Source of the DNA: Albugo candida
Lineage: Eukaryota > Oomycota > Peronosporomycetes > Albuginales > Albuginaceae
Length of the DNA stretch: 31,818 bases
Reading direction: 5' to 3'
Assembly (NCBI GenBank): GCA_905220665.1
Contig: CAJNAR010000095.1
Location: 1-31,818, forward strand
Position 1 is the first letter of the stretch; the number at the start of each line of letters is the position of its first letter. Below the pieces are notes generated by a model. That model saw nothing but the letters and a program-made list of their open reading frames with translations, made no database searches and was not told the DNA's origin. This document shows, piece by piece, positions 8,501-21,482 of this stretch. The translations under genes were made by a program, and so were the position numbers.

Positions 8501-9474
8501 ATAATACAAGGTGTGGTCGGAAACAGCAAAAAATAAGCGCAAGAATCTTGTGAGTGCTCAATTAGAGCTAGAGCAACGTGATATGTTTTGTATAACTCGT
8601 GTGTTTTCCTCATTTCACATAGAGTGTTTTCTTTTCGAAACAGAATAGCGCGATCACTCGACCTAGCTACATCTGGTAATCACGTGTTTCTGCTATAAAT
8701 ATATTCTGATAAAATATGTTGCTTTATGTTCTTCTATCAAGTAGTCGGTAGATTTTATAACTGCCCAAAGAATACAAGTTCTAGATGAAATGTTATTCGA
8801 AAGTTTGATTTCGGCATCATCGAGTCAACCCGGTGATGCAATCTTGTCTCATTTCAATGCGGAAAAACCTGATTCGACAATATCATCAGGGAACAAGTTG
8901 GTGAGAAAGGCCTATTGTAGGTGACAAAGTAATTGTTACCTACTATCTTGAAAGTCCGAATACTCTTTATGTGTGCTTCGCCTCCTGTTTCGTGCTTGTA
9001 TTACGTGTAATTATCAAAACATAATACAAGGTGTGGTCGGAAACAGCAAAAAATAAGCGCAAGAATCTTGTGAGTGCTCAATTAGAGCTAGAGCAACGTG
9101 ATATGTTTTGAATAACTCGTGTGTTTTCTCATTTCACATAGAGTGTTTTCTTTTCGAAACAGAATAGAGCGATCACTCGACCTAGCTACATCTGGTAATC
9201 ACGTGTTTCTGCTATAAATATATTCTGATAATATATGTTGCTTTATGTTCTTCTATCAAGTAGTCGGTAGATTTTATAACTGCCCCAAGAATACATGTTC
9301 TAGATGAAAGAATTTTTCGAAAGGTTTGATTTCGGCATCATCGAGTCAACCCGGTGATGCAATCTTGTCTCATTTCAATGCGGAAAAACCTGATTCTACA
9401 ATATCATCAGGGAACAAGTTGGTGAGAAAGGCCTATTGTAGGTGACAAAGTAATTGTTACCTACTATCTTGAAA
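5521..9474 (+). repeat. Satellite segment 2: run of seven type B monomers
   Basis: Anchors are at 5824, 6346, 6869, 7391, 7912, 8434 and 8954. The monomer at 7391 is the most diverged (TCATGTGTGCGTCGTCTCC and GTTACGTGCTCG). Left halves alternate between GTTAAAGTGG and GTCAACCCGG forms, so B right halves are not tied to one left half. Confidence 0.9.
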
Positions 9475-12400
9475 GTCCGAATACTCTTTATGTGTACGTT
9501 TCATCGATCTGATACTTGTTTTGCGTGTAATAATCAGAATGTATTTCACGGTGTTGTCAAAACAGCAAAACGTAAGCGACAACAATCTTGTGAGGGCTCA
9601 ATTAAAGCTAGATTAACCAGACATATTTTGGATAAATTTATTTGTTTTCCCTATTTTTTTTTTTCATAAAGCAAAAGGTTTGTTTTCGAAATAGAGTAGT
9701 GAGATCACTCGACCTAGCTACATCTGGTAATCACGCGTTTCTGCTATAATTATATTCTGATAAAATATGTTGCTTTATGTTCTTCTATCAAGTAGTCGGT
9801 AGATTTTATAACTGCCGCAAGAATACATGTTCTAGATGAAAATGTTATTCGAAAGGTTTGATTTCGGCATCATCGAGTTAAAGTGGTGATGCAATCTTGT
9901 CTCATTTCAATGTGGAAAAACATGATTCGACAATATCATCAAGGAACAAGTTGGTGAGAAAGGCCTATTGTAGGTGACAAAGTAATTGTTACTTACTATC
10001 TTGAAAGTCCGAATACTCTTTATGTGTGCTTCGCCTCCTGTTTCGTGCTTGTATTACGTGTAATTATCAAAACATAATACAAGGTGTGGTCGGAAACAGC
10101 AAAAAATAAGCGCAAGAATCTTGTGAGTGCTCAATTAGAGCTAGAGCAACGTGATATGTTTTGAATAACTCGTGTGTTTTCCTCATTTCACATAGAGTGT
10201 TTTCTTTTCGGAACAGAATAGCGCGATCATTCGACCTAGCTACATCTGGTAATCACGTGTTTCTGCTATAAATATATTCTGATAATATATGTTGCTTTAT
10301 GTTCTTCTATCAAGTAGTCGGTAGATTTTATAACTGCCGCAAGAATACATGTTCTAGATGAAAATGTTATTCGAAAGTTTTGATTTCGGCATCATCGAGT
10401 TAAAGTGGTGATGCAATCTTGTCTCATTTCAATGTGGAAAAACATGATTCGACAATATCATCAAGGAACAAGTTGGTGAGAAAGGCCTATTGTAGGTGAC
10501 AAAGTAATTGTTACCAACTATCTTGAAAGTCCGAATACTCTTTATGTGTGCTTCGCCTCCTGTTTCGTGCTTGTATTACGTGTAATTATCGAAACATAAT
10601 ACAAGGTGTGGTCGGAAACAGCAAAAAATAAGCGCAAGAATCTTGTGAGTGCTCAATTAGAGCTAGAGCAACGTGATATGTTTTGTATAACTCGTGTGTT
10701 TTTCTCATTTCACATAGAGTGTTTTCTTTTCGAAACAGAATAGAGCGATCACTCGACCTAGCTACATCTGGTAATCACGTGTTTCTGCTATAAATATATT
10801 CTGATAATATATGTTGCTTTATGTTCTTCTATCAAGTAGTCGGTAGATTTTATAACTGCCCCAAGAATACATGTTCTAGATGAAAGAATTTTTCGAAAGG
10901 TTTGATTTCGGCATCATCGAGTCAACCCGGTGATGCAATCTTGTCTCATTTCAATGCGGAAAACCTGATTCTACAATATCATCAGGGAACAAGTTGGTGA
11001 GAAAGGCCTATTGTAGGTGACAAAGTAATTGTTACCTACTATCTTGAAAGTCCGAATACTCTTTATGTGTACGTTTCATCGATCTGATACTTGTTTTGCG
11101 TGTAATAATCAGAATGTATTTCACGGTGTTGTCAAAACAGCAAAACGTAAGCGACAACAATCTTGTGAGGGCTCAATTAAAGCTAGATTAACCAGACATA
11201 TTTTGGATAAATTTATTTGTTTTCCCTATCATAAAGCAAAAGGTTTGTTTTCGAAATAGAGTAGTGAGATCACTCGACCTAGCTACATCTGGTAATCACG
11301 CGTTTCTGCTATAATTATATTCTGATAATATATGTTGCTTTATGTTCTTCTATCAAGTAGTCGGTAGATTTTATAACTGCCGCAAGAATACATGTTCTAG
11401 ATGAAAATGTTATTCGAAAGTTTTGATTTCGGCATCATCGAGTTAAAGTGGTGATGCAATCTTGTCTCATTTCAATGTGGAAAAACCTGATTCGACAATA
11501 TCATCAAGGAACAAGTTGGTGAGAAAGGCCTATTGTAGGTGACAAAGTAATTGTTACCTACTATCTTGAAAGTCCGAATACTCTTTATGTGTGCTTCGCC
11601 TCCTGTTTCGTGCTTGTATTACGTGTAATTATCAAAACATAATACAAGGTGTGGTCGGAAACAGCAAAAAATAAGCGCAAGAATCTTGTGAGTGCTCAAT
11701 TAGAGCTAGAGCAACGTGATATGTTTTGTATAACTCGTGTGTTTTTCTCATTTCACATAGAGTGTTTTCTTTTCGAAACAGAATAGCGCGATCACTCGAC
11801 CTAGCTACATCTGGTAATCACGTGTTTCTGCTATAAATATATTCTGATAAAATATGTTGCTTTATGTTCTTCTATCAAGTAGTCGGTAGATTTTATAACT
11901 GCCCCAAGAATACATGTTCTAGATGAAAGTGTTTTTCGAAAGGTTTGATTTCGGCATCATCGAGTCAACCCGGTGATGCAATCTTTTCTCATTTCAATGC
12001 GGTAAAACCTGATTCGACAATATCATCAGGGAACAAGTTGGTGAGAAAGGCCTATTGTAGGTGACAAAGTAATTGTTACCTACTATCTTGAAAGTCCGAA
12101 TACTCTTTATGTGTGCTTCGCCTCCTGTTTCGTGCTTGTATTACGTGTAATTATCAAAACATAATACAAGGTGTGGTCGGAAACAGCAAAAAATAAGCGC
12201 AAGAATCTTGTGAGTGCTCAATTAGAGCTAGATCAACGTGATATGTTTTTTATAACTCGTGTGTTTTCCTCATTTCACATAGAGTGTTTTCTTTTCGAAA
12301 CAGAATAGCGCGATCACTCGACCTAGCTACATCTGGTAATCACGTGTTTCTGCTATAAATATATTCTGATAATATATGTTGCTTTATGTTCTTCTATCAA

Positions 12401-12614
12401 GTAGTCGGTAGATTTTATAACTGCCGCAAGAATACATGTTCTAGATGAAAGAATTTTTCGAAAGGTTTGATTTCGGCATCATCGAGTCAACCCGGTGATG
12501 CAATCTTGTCTCATTTTATGCGGAAAAACCTGATTCGACAATATCATCAGGGAACAAGTTGGTGAGAAAGGCCTATTGTAGGTGACAAAGTAATTGTTAC
12601 CTACTATCTTGAAA
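9475..12614 (+). repeat. Satellite segment 3: A-B-B trimeric higher-order repeat, two copies
   Basis: Anchors are at 9475 (A), 10007 (B), 10529 (B), then 11050 (A), 11572 (B), 12094 (B). Both A monomers are preceded by the variant GATTCTACAATATC. The repeat length is 1575 bp in the first copy, which includes ten extra T residues, and 1565 bp in the second. Confidence 0.8.
9654..9664 (+). repeat. T11 tract inserted in a type A monomer
   Basis: Here the sequence reads CCCTA, eleven T, then CATAAAGC. Every other monomer reads CCCTATCATAAAGC or CCCTACCATAAAGC. Ten T residues are therefore extra, with no target duplication or other inserted sequence visible. Confidence 0.9.
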
Positions 12615-15600
12615 GTCCGAATACTCTTTATGTGTACGTTTCATCGATCTGATACTTGTTTTGCGTGTAATAATCAGAATGTATTTCACGGTGTTGTCAA
12701 AACAGCAAAACGTAAGCGACAACAATCTTGTGAGGGCTCAATTAAAGCTAGATTAACCAGACATATTTTGGATAACTTTATTTGTTTTCCCTACCATAAA
12801 GCAAAAGGTTTGTTTTCGAAATAGAGTAGTGAGATCCCTCGACCAAGCTACTTCTAGTAATACCGTGACTCGACTATAATTATATCCTGATAGTACATGA
12901 TGCTACATGTTCTTCTATCAAGGAGTCGGTAGATTTTATAACTGCCCCAAGAATACATGTTCTAGATGAAAATGTTTTTCGACAGGTTTGATTTCGGCAT
13001 CATCGCCTCAACCTGGTGGTGCAATCTTGTCTCATTTCAAGAGGGAAAAACCTGATTCGACAATATCATCAAGGAACAAGTTGGTGAGAAAGGCCTATTG
13101 TAGGTGACAAAGTAATTGTTACCAACTATCTTGAAAGTCCGAATACTCTTTATGTGTGCTTCGCCTCCTGTTTCGTGCTTGTATTACGTGTAATTATCGA
13201 AACATAATACAAGGTGTGGTCGGAAACAGCAAAAAATAAGCGCAAGAATCTTGTGAGTGCTCAATTAGAGCTAGAGCAACGTGATATGTTTTGTATAACT
13301 CGTGTGTTTTCTCATTTCACATAGAGTGTTTTCTTTTCGAAACAGAATAGCGCGATCACTCGACCTAGCTACATCTGGTAATCACGTGTTTCTGCTATAA
13401 ATATATTCTGATAATATATGTTGCTTTATGTTCTTCTATCAAGTAGTCGGTAGATTTTATAACTGCCCCAAGAATACATGTTCTAGATGAAAGAATTTTT
13501 CGAAAGGTTTGATTTCGGCATCATCGAGTCAACCCGGTGATGCAATCTTGTCTCATTTCAATGCGGAAAACCTGATTCTACAATATCATCAGGGAACAAG
13601 TTGGTGAGAAAGGCCTATTGTAGGTGACAAAGTAATTGTTACCTACTATCTTGAAAGTCCGAATACTCTTTATGTGTACGTTTCATCGATCTGATACTTG
13701 TTTTGCGTGTAATAATCAGAATGTATTTCACGGTGTTGTCAAAACAGCAAAACGTAAGCGACAACAATCTTGTGAGGGCTCAATTGAAGCTAGATTAACC
13801 AGACATATTTAAGATATTATTTGTTTTCCCTATCATAAAGCAAAAGGTTTGTTTTCGAAAAAGAGTAGTGAGATCACTCGACCTAGCTACATCTGGTAAT
13901 CACGCGTTTCTGCTATAATTATATTCTGATAAATATATGTTGCTTTATGTTCTTCTATCAAGTAGTCGGTAGATTTTATAACTGCCGCAAGAATACATGT
14001 TCTAGATGAAAATGTTATTCGAAAGTTTTGATTTCGGCATCATCGAGTTAAAGTGGTGATGCAATCTTGTCTCATTTCAATGTGGAAAAACATGATTCGA
14101 CAATATCATCAAGGAACAAGTTGGTGAGAAAGGCCTATTGTAGGTGACAAAGTAATTGTTACCTACTATCTTGAAAGTCCGAATACTCTTTATGTGTGCT
14201 TCGCCTCCTGTTTCGTGCTTGTATTACGTGTAATTATCAAAACATAATACAAGGTGTGGTCGGAAACAGCAAAAAATAAGCGCAAGAATCTTGTGAGTGC
14301 TCAATTAGAGCTAGAGCAACGTGATATGTTTTGTATAACTCGTGTGTTTTCCTCATTTCACATAGAGTGTTTTCTTTTCGAAACAGAATAGCGCGATCAC
14401 TCGACCTAGCTACATCTGGTAATCACGTGTTTCTGCTATAAATATATTCTGATAAAATATGTTGCTTTATGTTCTTCTATCAAGTAGTCGGTAGATTTAT
14501 AACTGCCCCAAGAATACATGTTCTAGATGAAAGTGTTTTTCGAAAGGTTTGATTTCGGCATCATCGAGTCAACCCGGTGATGCAATCTTTTCTCATTTCA
14601 ATGCGGTAAAACCTGATTCGACAATATCATCAGGGAACAAGTTGGTGAGAAAGGCCTATTGTAGGTGACAAAGTAATTGTTACCTACTATCTTGAAAGTC
14701 CGAATACTCTTTATGTGTGCTTCGCCTTCTGTTTCGTGCTTGTATTACGTGTAATTATCAAAACATAATACAAGGTGTGGTCGGAAACAGCAAAAAATAA
14801 GCGCAAGAATCTTGTGAGTGCTCAATTAGAGCTAGATCAACGTGATATGTTTTTTATAACTCGTGTGTTTTCCTCATTTCACATAGAGTATTTTCTTTTC
14901 GAAACAGAATAGCGCGATCACTCGACCTAGCTACATCTGGTAATCACGTGTTTCTGCTATAAATATATTCTGATAATATATTTTGCTTTATGTTCTTCTA
15001 TCAAGTAGTCGGTAGATTTTATAACTGCCGCAAGAATACATGTTCTAGATGAAAGAATTTTTCGAAAGGTTTGATTTCGGCATCATCGAGTCAACCCGGT
15101 GATGCAATCTTGTCTCATTTTATTGCGGAAAAACCTGATTCGACAATATCATCAGGGAACAAGTTGGTGAGAAAGGCCTATTGTAGGTGACAAAGTAATT
15201 GTTACCTACTATCTTGAAAGTCCGAATACTCTTTATGTGTACGTTTCATCGATTTGATACTTGTTTTGCGTGTAATAATCAGAATGTATTTCACGGTGTT
15301 GTCAAAACAGCAAAACGTAAGCGACAACAATCTTGTGAGGGCTCAATTAAAGCTAGATTAACCAGACATATTTTGGATAACTTTATTTGTTTTCCCTACC
15401 ATAAAGCAAAAGGTTTGTTTTCGAAATAGAGTAGTGAGATCCCTCGACCAAGCTACTTCTAGTAATACCGTGACTCGACTATAATTATATCCTGATAGTA
15501 CATGATGCTACATGTTCTTCTATCAAGGAGTCGGTAGATTTTATAACTGCCCCAAGAATACATGTTCTAGATGAAAATGTTTTTCGACAGGTTTGATTTC

Positions 15601-17193
15601 GGCATCATCGACTCAACCTGGTGGTGCAATCTTGTCTCATTTCAAGAGGGAAAAACCTGATTCGACAATATCATCAGGGAACAAGTTGGTGAGAAAGGCC
15701 TATTGTAGGTGACAAAGTAATTGTTACCAACTATCTTGAAAGTCCGAATACTCTTTATGTGTGCTTCGCCTCCTGTTTCGTGCTTGTATTACGTGTAATT
15801 ATCAAAACATAATACAAGGTGTGGTCGGAAACAGCAAAAAATAAGCGCAAGAATCTTGTGAGTGCTCAATTAGAGCTAGAGCAACGTGATATGTTTTGTA
15901 TAACTCGTGTGTTTTTCTCATTTCACATAGAGTGTTTTCTTTTCGAAACAGAATAGAGCGATCACTCGACCTAGCTACATCTGGTAATCACGTGTTTCTG
16001 CTATAAATATATTCTGATAATATATGTTGCTTTATGTTCTTCTATCAAGTAGTCGGTAGATTTTATAACTGCCCCAAGAATACATGTTCTAGATGAAAGT
16101 TTTTTCGAAAGGTTTGATTTCGGCATCATCGAGTCAACCCGGTGATGCAATCTTGTCTCATTTCAATGCGGAAAAACCTGATTCTACAATATCATCAGGG
16201 AACAAGTTGGTGAGAAAGGCCTATTGTAGGTGACAAAGTAATTGTTACCTACTATCTTGAAAGTCCGAATACTCTTTATGTGTACGTTTCATCGATCTGA
16301 TACTTGTTTTGCGTGTAATAATCAGAATGTATTTCACGGTGTTGTCAAAACAGCAAAACGTAAGCGACAACAATCTTGTGAGGGCTCAATTAAAGCTAGA
16401 TTAACCAGACATATTTTGGATAAATTTATTTGTTTTCCCTATCATAAAGCAAAAGGTTTGTTTTCGAAATAGAGTAGTGAGATCACTCGACCTAGCTACA
16501 TCTGGTAATCACGTGTTTCTGCTATAAATATATTCTGATAATATATGTTGCTTTATGTTCTTCTATCAAGTAGTCGGTAGATTTTATAACTGCCCCAAGA
16601 ATACATGTTCTAGATGAAAATGTTATTCGAAAGTTTTGATTTCGGCATCATCGAGTTAAAGTGGTGATGCAATCTTGTCTCATTTCAATGTGGAAAAACC
16701 TGATTCGACAATATCATCAAGGAACAAGTTGGTGAGAAAGGCCTATTGTAGGTGACAAAGTAATTGTTACCTACTATCTTGAAAGTCCGAATACTCTTTA
16801 TGTGTGCTTCGCCTCCTGTTTCGTGCTTGTATTACGTGTAATTATCAAAACATAATACAAGGTGTGGTCGGAAACAGCAAAAAATAAGCGCAAGAATCTT
16901 GTGAGTGCTCAATTAGAGCTAGAGCAACGTGATATGTTTTGTATAACTCGTGTGTTTTCCTCATTTCACATAGAGTGTTTTCTTTTCGAAACAGAATAGC
17001 GCGATCACTCGACCTAGCTACATCTGGTAATCACGTGTTTCTGCTATAAATATATTCTGATAATATATGTTGCTTTATGTTCTTCTATCAAGTAGTCGGT
17101 AGATTTTATAACTGCCCCAAGAATACATGTTCTAGATAAAAGTGTTTTTCGAAAGGTTTGATTTCGGCATCATCGAGTCAACCCGGTGATGCA
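11981..17193 (+). repeat. Satellite segment 4: pentameric higher-order repeat of about 2.6 kb, two copies
   Basis: The private marker ATCTTTTCTC with GCGGTAAAACC occurs at 11981, 14585 and 17194, so the spacing is 2604 and 2609 bp. Each block has anchors in the order B-A-B-A-B: 12094, 12615, 13137, 13657, 14177, then 14698, 15220, 15742, 16263, 16785. A second private marker, CATTTCAAGAGGG, appears once per block (near 13034 and 15640). Private differences include a small deletion in the A monomer at 13808-13818 of the first block only. A fourth marker copy at 18759 comes only three monomers later, ending the pattern. Confidence 0.85.
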
Positions 17194-19393
17194 ATCTTTT
17201 CTCATTTCAATGCGGTAAAACCTGATTCGACAATATCATCAGGGAACAAGTTGGTGAGAAAGGCCTATTGTAGGTGACAAAGTAATTGTTACCTACTATC
17301 TTGAAAGTCCGAATACTCTTTATGTGTACGTTTCATCGATCTGATACTTGTTTTGCGTAATAATCAGAATGTATTTCACGGTGTTGTCAAAACAGCAAAA
17401 CGTAAGCGACAACAATCTTGTGAGGGCTCAATTAAAGCTAGATTAACCAGACATATTTTGGATAACTTTATTTGTTTTCCCTACCATAAAGCAAAAGGTT
17501 TGTTTTCGAAATAGAGTAGTGAGATCCCTCGACCAAGCTACTTCTAGTAATACCGTGACTCGACTATAATTATATCCTGATAGTACATGATGCTACATGT
17601 TCTTCTATCAAGGAGTCGGTAGATTTTATAACTGCCCCAAGAATACATGTTCTAGATGAAAATGTTTTTCGACAGGTTTGATTTCGGCATCATCGACTCA
17701 ACCTGGTGGTGCAATCTTCTCTCATTTCAATGTGGAAAAATCTGATTCGACAATATCATCAGGGAACAAGTTGGTGAGAAAGGCCTATTGTAGGTGACAA
17801 AGTAATTGTTACCAACTATCTTGAAAGTCCGAATACTCTTTATGTGTGCTTCGCCTTCTGTTTCGTGCTTGTATTACGTGTAATTATCAAAACGTAATAC
17901 AAGGTGTGGTCGGAAACAGCAAAAAATAAGCGACAAGAATCTTGTGAGTGCTCAATTAGAGCTAGAGCAACGTGATATGTTTTGAATAACTCGTGTGTTT
18001 TCCTCATTTCAAATGGAGTCTTTTCTTTTCGGAACAGAATAGCGCGATCATTCGACCTAGCTACATCTGGTAATCACGTGTTTCTGCTATAAATATATTC
18101 TGATAATATATGTTGCTTTATGTTCTTCTATCAAGTAGTCGGTAGATTTTATAACTGCCCCAAGAATACATGTTCTAGATGAAAATGTTATTCGAAAGTT
18201 TTGATTTCGGCATCATCGAGTTAAAGTGGTGATGCAATCTTGTCTCATTTCAATGTGGAAAAACCTGATTCGACAATATCATCAAGGAACAAGTTGGTGA
18301 GAAAGGCCTATTGTAGGTGACAAAGTAATTGTTACCTACTATCTTGAAAGTCCGAATACTCTTTATGTGTGCTTCGCCTCCTGTTTCGTGCTTGTATTAC
18401 GTGTAATTATCAAAACATAATACAAGGTGTGGTCGGAAACAGCAAAAAATAAGCGCAAGAATCTTGTGAGTGCTCAATTAGAGCTAGAGCAACGTGATAT
18501 GTTTTGTATAACTCGTGTGTTTTCCTCATTTCACATAGAGTGTTTTCTTTTCGAAACAGAATAGCGCGATCACTCGACCTAGCTACATCTGGTAATCACG
18601 TGTTTCTGCTATAAATATATTCTGATAATATATGTTGCTTTATGTTCTTCTATCAAGTAGTCGGTAGATTTTATAACTGCCCCAAGAATACATGTTCTAG
18701 ATGAAAGTGTTTTTCGAAAGGTTTGATTTCGGCATCATCGAGTCAACCCGGTGATGCAATCTTTTCTCATTTCAATGCGGTAAAACCTGATTCGACAATA
18801 TCATCAGGGAACAAGTTGGTGAGAAAGGCCTATTGTAGGTGACAAAGTAATTATTACCTACTATCTTGAAAGTCCGAATACTTTTTTGTGTACGTTTCAT
18901 CGATCTGATACTTGTTTTGCTGTGTAATAATCAGAATGTATTTCACGATGTTGTCAAAACAGCAAAACGTAAGCGACAACAATCTTATGAGGGCTCAATT
19001 AAAGCTAGATTAACCAGACATATTTTGGATAACTTTATTTGTTTTCCCTACCATAAAGCAAAAGGTTTGTTTTCGAAATAGAGTAGTGAGATCCCTCGAC
19101 CAAGCTACTTCTAGTAATACCGTGACTCGACTATAATTATATCCTGATAGTACATGATGCTACATGTTCTTCTATCAAGGAGTCGGTAGATTTTATAACT
19201 GCCCCAAGAATACATGTTCTAGATGAAAATGTTTTTCGACAGGTTTGATTTCGGCATCATCGACTCAACCTGGTGGTGCAATCTTGTCTCATTTCAATGT
19301 GGAAAAACCTGATTCGACAATATCATCAAGGAACAAGTTGGTGAGAAAGGCCTATTGTAGGTGACAAAGTAATTGTTACCAACTATCTTGAAA
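17194..19393 (+). repeat. Satellite segment 5: transitional A-B-B-A
   Basis: Anchors are at 17307 (A), 17827 (B), 18350 (B) and 18872 (A). The ATCTTTTCTC marker sits before the first and last of these, 1565 bp apart, so the unit here is a trimer. In the pentamers the same marker precedes a B right half, so the first A monomer is a chimera of the two. Confidence 0.8.
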
Positions 19394-21482
19394 GTCCGAA
19401 TACTCTTTATGTGTACACCCATCGGTCTGATACTTGACTTGCGTGTAATAATCAGAATGTATTTCACGGTGTGGTCAAAACAGCAAAACGTAAGCGACAA
19501 CAATCTTATGAGGGCTCAATTAAAGCTAGATTAACCAGACATATTTTGGATAAATTTATTTGTTTTCCCTATCATAAAGCAAAAGGTTTGTTTTCGAAAT
19601 AGAGTAGTGAGATCCCTCGACCTAGCTACCTCTAGTAATACCGTGACTCGACTATAATTATATTTTGATACTATGTGTTGCTACATATTCTTCTATCAAG
19701 GAGTCGTTAGATTTATAAAAGGCCAAAGAATACAAGTTCTAGATGAAAATGTTATTCGAAAGTTTTGATTTCGGCATCATCGAGTTAAAGTGGTGGTGCA
19801 ATCTAGTCTCATTCGAATGTGAGAAAACCTAGTTAGCGAAAGACACCGAAAAACAAAGCTGGGTGAGAAAGGTCTGTTGTAGGTGAGAAAGCAATTCTAA
19901 CATACTATCTTGAAAGTCCGAATACTCTTTATGTGTACACCCATCGGTCTGATACTTGACTTGCGTGTAATAATCAGAATGTATTTCACGGTCTTGTGAA
20001 AACAGCAAAACGTAAGCGACAACAATCTTATGAGGGCTTAATTAAAGCGAGATTAACCGGACATATTTTGGATAACTATATTCGTTTTCCCTATCATAAA
20101 GCAAAAGGTTTGTTTTCGAAATAGAGTAGTGAGATCACTCGACCTAGCTACATCTGGTAATCACGCGTTTCTGCTATAATTATATTCTGATAATATATGT
20201 TGCTTTATGTTCTTCTATCAAGTAGTCGGTAGATTTTATAACTGCCCAAAGAATACAAGTTCTAGATGAGAATGTTATTCGAAAGTTTTGATTTCGGCAT
20301 CATCGAGTTAAAGTGGTGGTGCAATCTAGTCTCATTCGAATGTGAGAAAACCTAGTTAGCGAAAGACACCGAAAAATAAAGCTGCGTGAGAAAGGTCTGT
20401 TGTAGGTGAGAAAGCAATTCTAACATACTATCTTGAAAGTCCGAATACTCTTTATGTGTACACCCATCGGTCTGATACTTGACTTGCGTGTAATAATCAG
20501 AATGTATTTCACGGTGTGGTCAAAACAGCAAAACGTAAGCGACAACAATCTTATGAGGGCTCAATTAAAGCTAGATTAACCAGACATATTTTGGATAAAT
20601 TTATTTGTTTTCCCTATCATAAAGCAAAAGGTTTGTTTTCGAAATAGAGTAGTGAGATCCCTCGACCAAGCTACTTCTAGTAATACCGTGACTCAACTAT
20701 AATTATATTCTGATAGTACATGATGCTACATGTTCTTCTATCAAGGAGTCGGTAGATTTTATAACTGCCCAAAGAATACAAGTTCTAGATGAAAATGTTA
20801 TTCGAAAGTTTTGATTTCGGCATCATCGAGTTAAAGTGGTGGTGCAATCTAGTCTCATTCGAATGTGAGAAAACCTAGTTAGCGAAAGACACCGAAAAAC
20901 AAAGCTGGGTGAGAAAGGTCTGTTGTAGGTGAGAAAGCAATTCTAACATACTATCTTGAAAGTCCGAATACTCTTTATGCGTACACCCATCGGTCTGATA
21001 CTTGACTTGCGTGTAATAATCAGAATATATTTCACCTTGTGGTCAAAACAGCAAAACGTAAGCGACAACAATCTTATGAGGGCTCAATTAAAGCTAGATT
21101 AACCAGACATATTTTGGATAAATTTATTTGTTTTCCCTATCATAAAGCAAAAGGTTTGTTTTCGAAATAGAGTAGTGAGATCACTCGACCTAGCTACATC
21201 TGGTAATCACGCGTTTCTGCTATAATTATATTCTGATAATATATGTTGCTTTATGTTCTTCTATCAAGTAGTCGGTAGATTTTATAACTGCCCCAAGAAT
21301 ACATGTTCTAGATAAAAGTGTTTTTCGAAAGGTTTGATTTCGGCATCATCGAGTCAACCCGGTGATGCAATCTTGTCTCATTTTATTGCGGAAAAACCTG
21401 ATTCGACAATATCATCAGGGAACAAGTTGGTGAGAAAGGCCTATTGTAGGTGACAAAGTAATTGTTACCTACTATCTTGAAA
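19394..21482 (+). repeat. Satellite segment 6: diverged type C monomers
   Basis: Anchors are at 19394, 19916, 20439 and 20962, each followed by TACACCCATCGGTCTG. The last three also have a distinct left half: CAATCTAGTCTCATTCG, AACCTAGTTAGCG and GGTCTGTTGTAGGTGAG. The first has a standard left half and is a hybrid at the block edge. The anchor spacing is still 522-523 bp, so divergence came without length change. Confidence 0.88.
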
